Positions 28,663 through 28,838 of a DNA stretch of 28,838 nt are shown one piece after another (within the stretch, counting starts at the first letter, position 1; every line of letters begins with the position of its first letter). The position numbers and the translations under genes were made by a program. The notes under the pieces were generated by a model that worked only from the letters and a program-made list of their open reading frames with translations, made no database searches and had not been told where the DNA came from. The DNA comes from Podochytrium sp. JEL0797 (taxonomy: Eukaryota > Chytridiomycota > Chytridiomycetes > Chytridiales > Chytriomycetaceae). The stretch lies in the NCBI GenBank assembly GCA_027596195.1, contig JADGJG010000235.1, positions 1 to 28,838 of the forward strand. Direction: 5' to 3'.

Positions 28663-28740
28663 AATGCTTAATATCTATCTCTTAACATTTATATAATGCA
28701 AATCAGAAGAAATACAAATCGCGTTATTTTTATATATGTA

Positions 28741-28768
28741 TATATATTTTTTTTTTGGGGGGGGGGCG
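28741..28768. repeat. Homopolymer/simple-sequence tract after WW gene C
   Basis: A TATATATA stretch is followed by a T10 run and a G10 run. Such tracts are prone to length variation and sequencing error. Confidence 0.6.
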
Positions 28769-28838
28769 GTGCAGAGGTCGGTGTTCATCTCCAGACATTC
28801 TTGCGCGCTGGTTCCCTGTTCATTCGAGGAAAGAGATC

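Overview
The window looks like nuclear DNA of an early-diverging fungus, most likely a chytrid. This is inferred from gene content. Genes are short and densely packed on both strands, with many 45-160 bp GT-AG introns and several micro-exons. They include fungal-type families (WWM1-like WW proteins, PIN-like/ECM3-type carrier, Ure2-type glutathione transferase) next to a TRPV-like ankyrin ion channel, which most higher fungi lack. I see no bacterial operon features, no rRNA or tRNA, no CRISPR and no intact transposon.

Layout. 97-1092 (+): E2 ubiquitin-conjugating-like protein with a long C-terminal extension. 1285-2330 (-): a dead mosaic in which a piece of a GST gene is joined to two pieces of an oleate hydratase gene. 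2732-5253 (+): FYRN/FYRC + PHD-finger chromatin protein in seven exons. 5524-5857 (+), 6855-7190 (-) and 7355-7618 (-): three tiny proteins with two membrane segments each. 7985-9024 (+): intact Ure2-like GST, the relative of the dead copy. 9156-11029 (-): five-exon hexokinase with a hydrophobic N-terminus. 11271-14183 (-): seven-exon TRP channel. 14256-15613 (-) and about 15738-16075 (-): a truncated pseudogene copy of that channel and a more decayed second remnant.

16169-17209 (+): single-span surface protein. 17253-18284 (-): disordered protein with an RVxF-type PP1-docking motif. 18568-20521 (+): PIN-like/auxin-efflux-carrier family transporter in nine exons, one of 12 nt. 20712-22780 (-): F-box/leucine-rich-repeat protein. 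23168-24100, 26905-27688 and 27953-28662 (+): three paralogous WW-domain proteins sharing two intron positions, a Q/P-rich linker, a K-x-G-[VI]-S-T-G motif and a glycine zipper. An HSL-type alpha/beta hydrolase (24771-26371, +) lies between the first and second.

There is no single pathway. Themes are ubiquitin and chromatin regulation (E2, F-box, FYR-PHD), membrane transport and sensing (TRP, PIN-like, two-TM proteins, surface protein) and metabolism (hexokinase, GST, hydrolase). Local duplication and decay are prominent. The most unusual features are the WW/glycine-zipper gene family, the micro-exon inside a perfect hairpin in the carrier gene, the GST/oleate-hydratase mosaic, the stacked TRP copies and the cluster of two-TM microproteins. 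Exon boundaries were set by hand from splice signals, reading-frame continuity and family resemblance; none has transcript support here.
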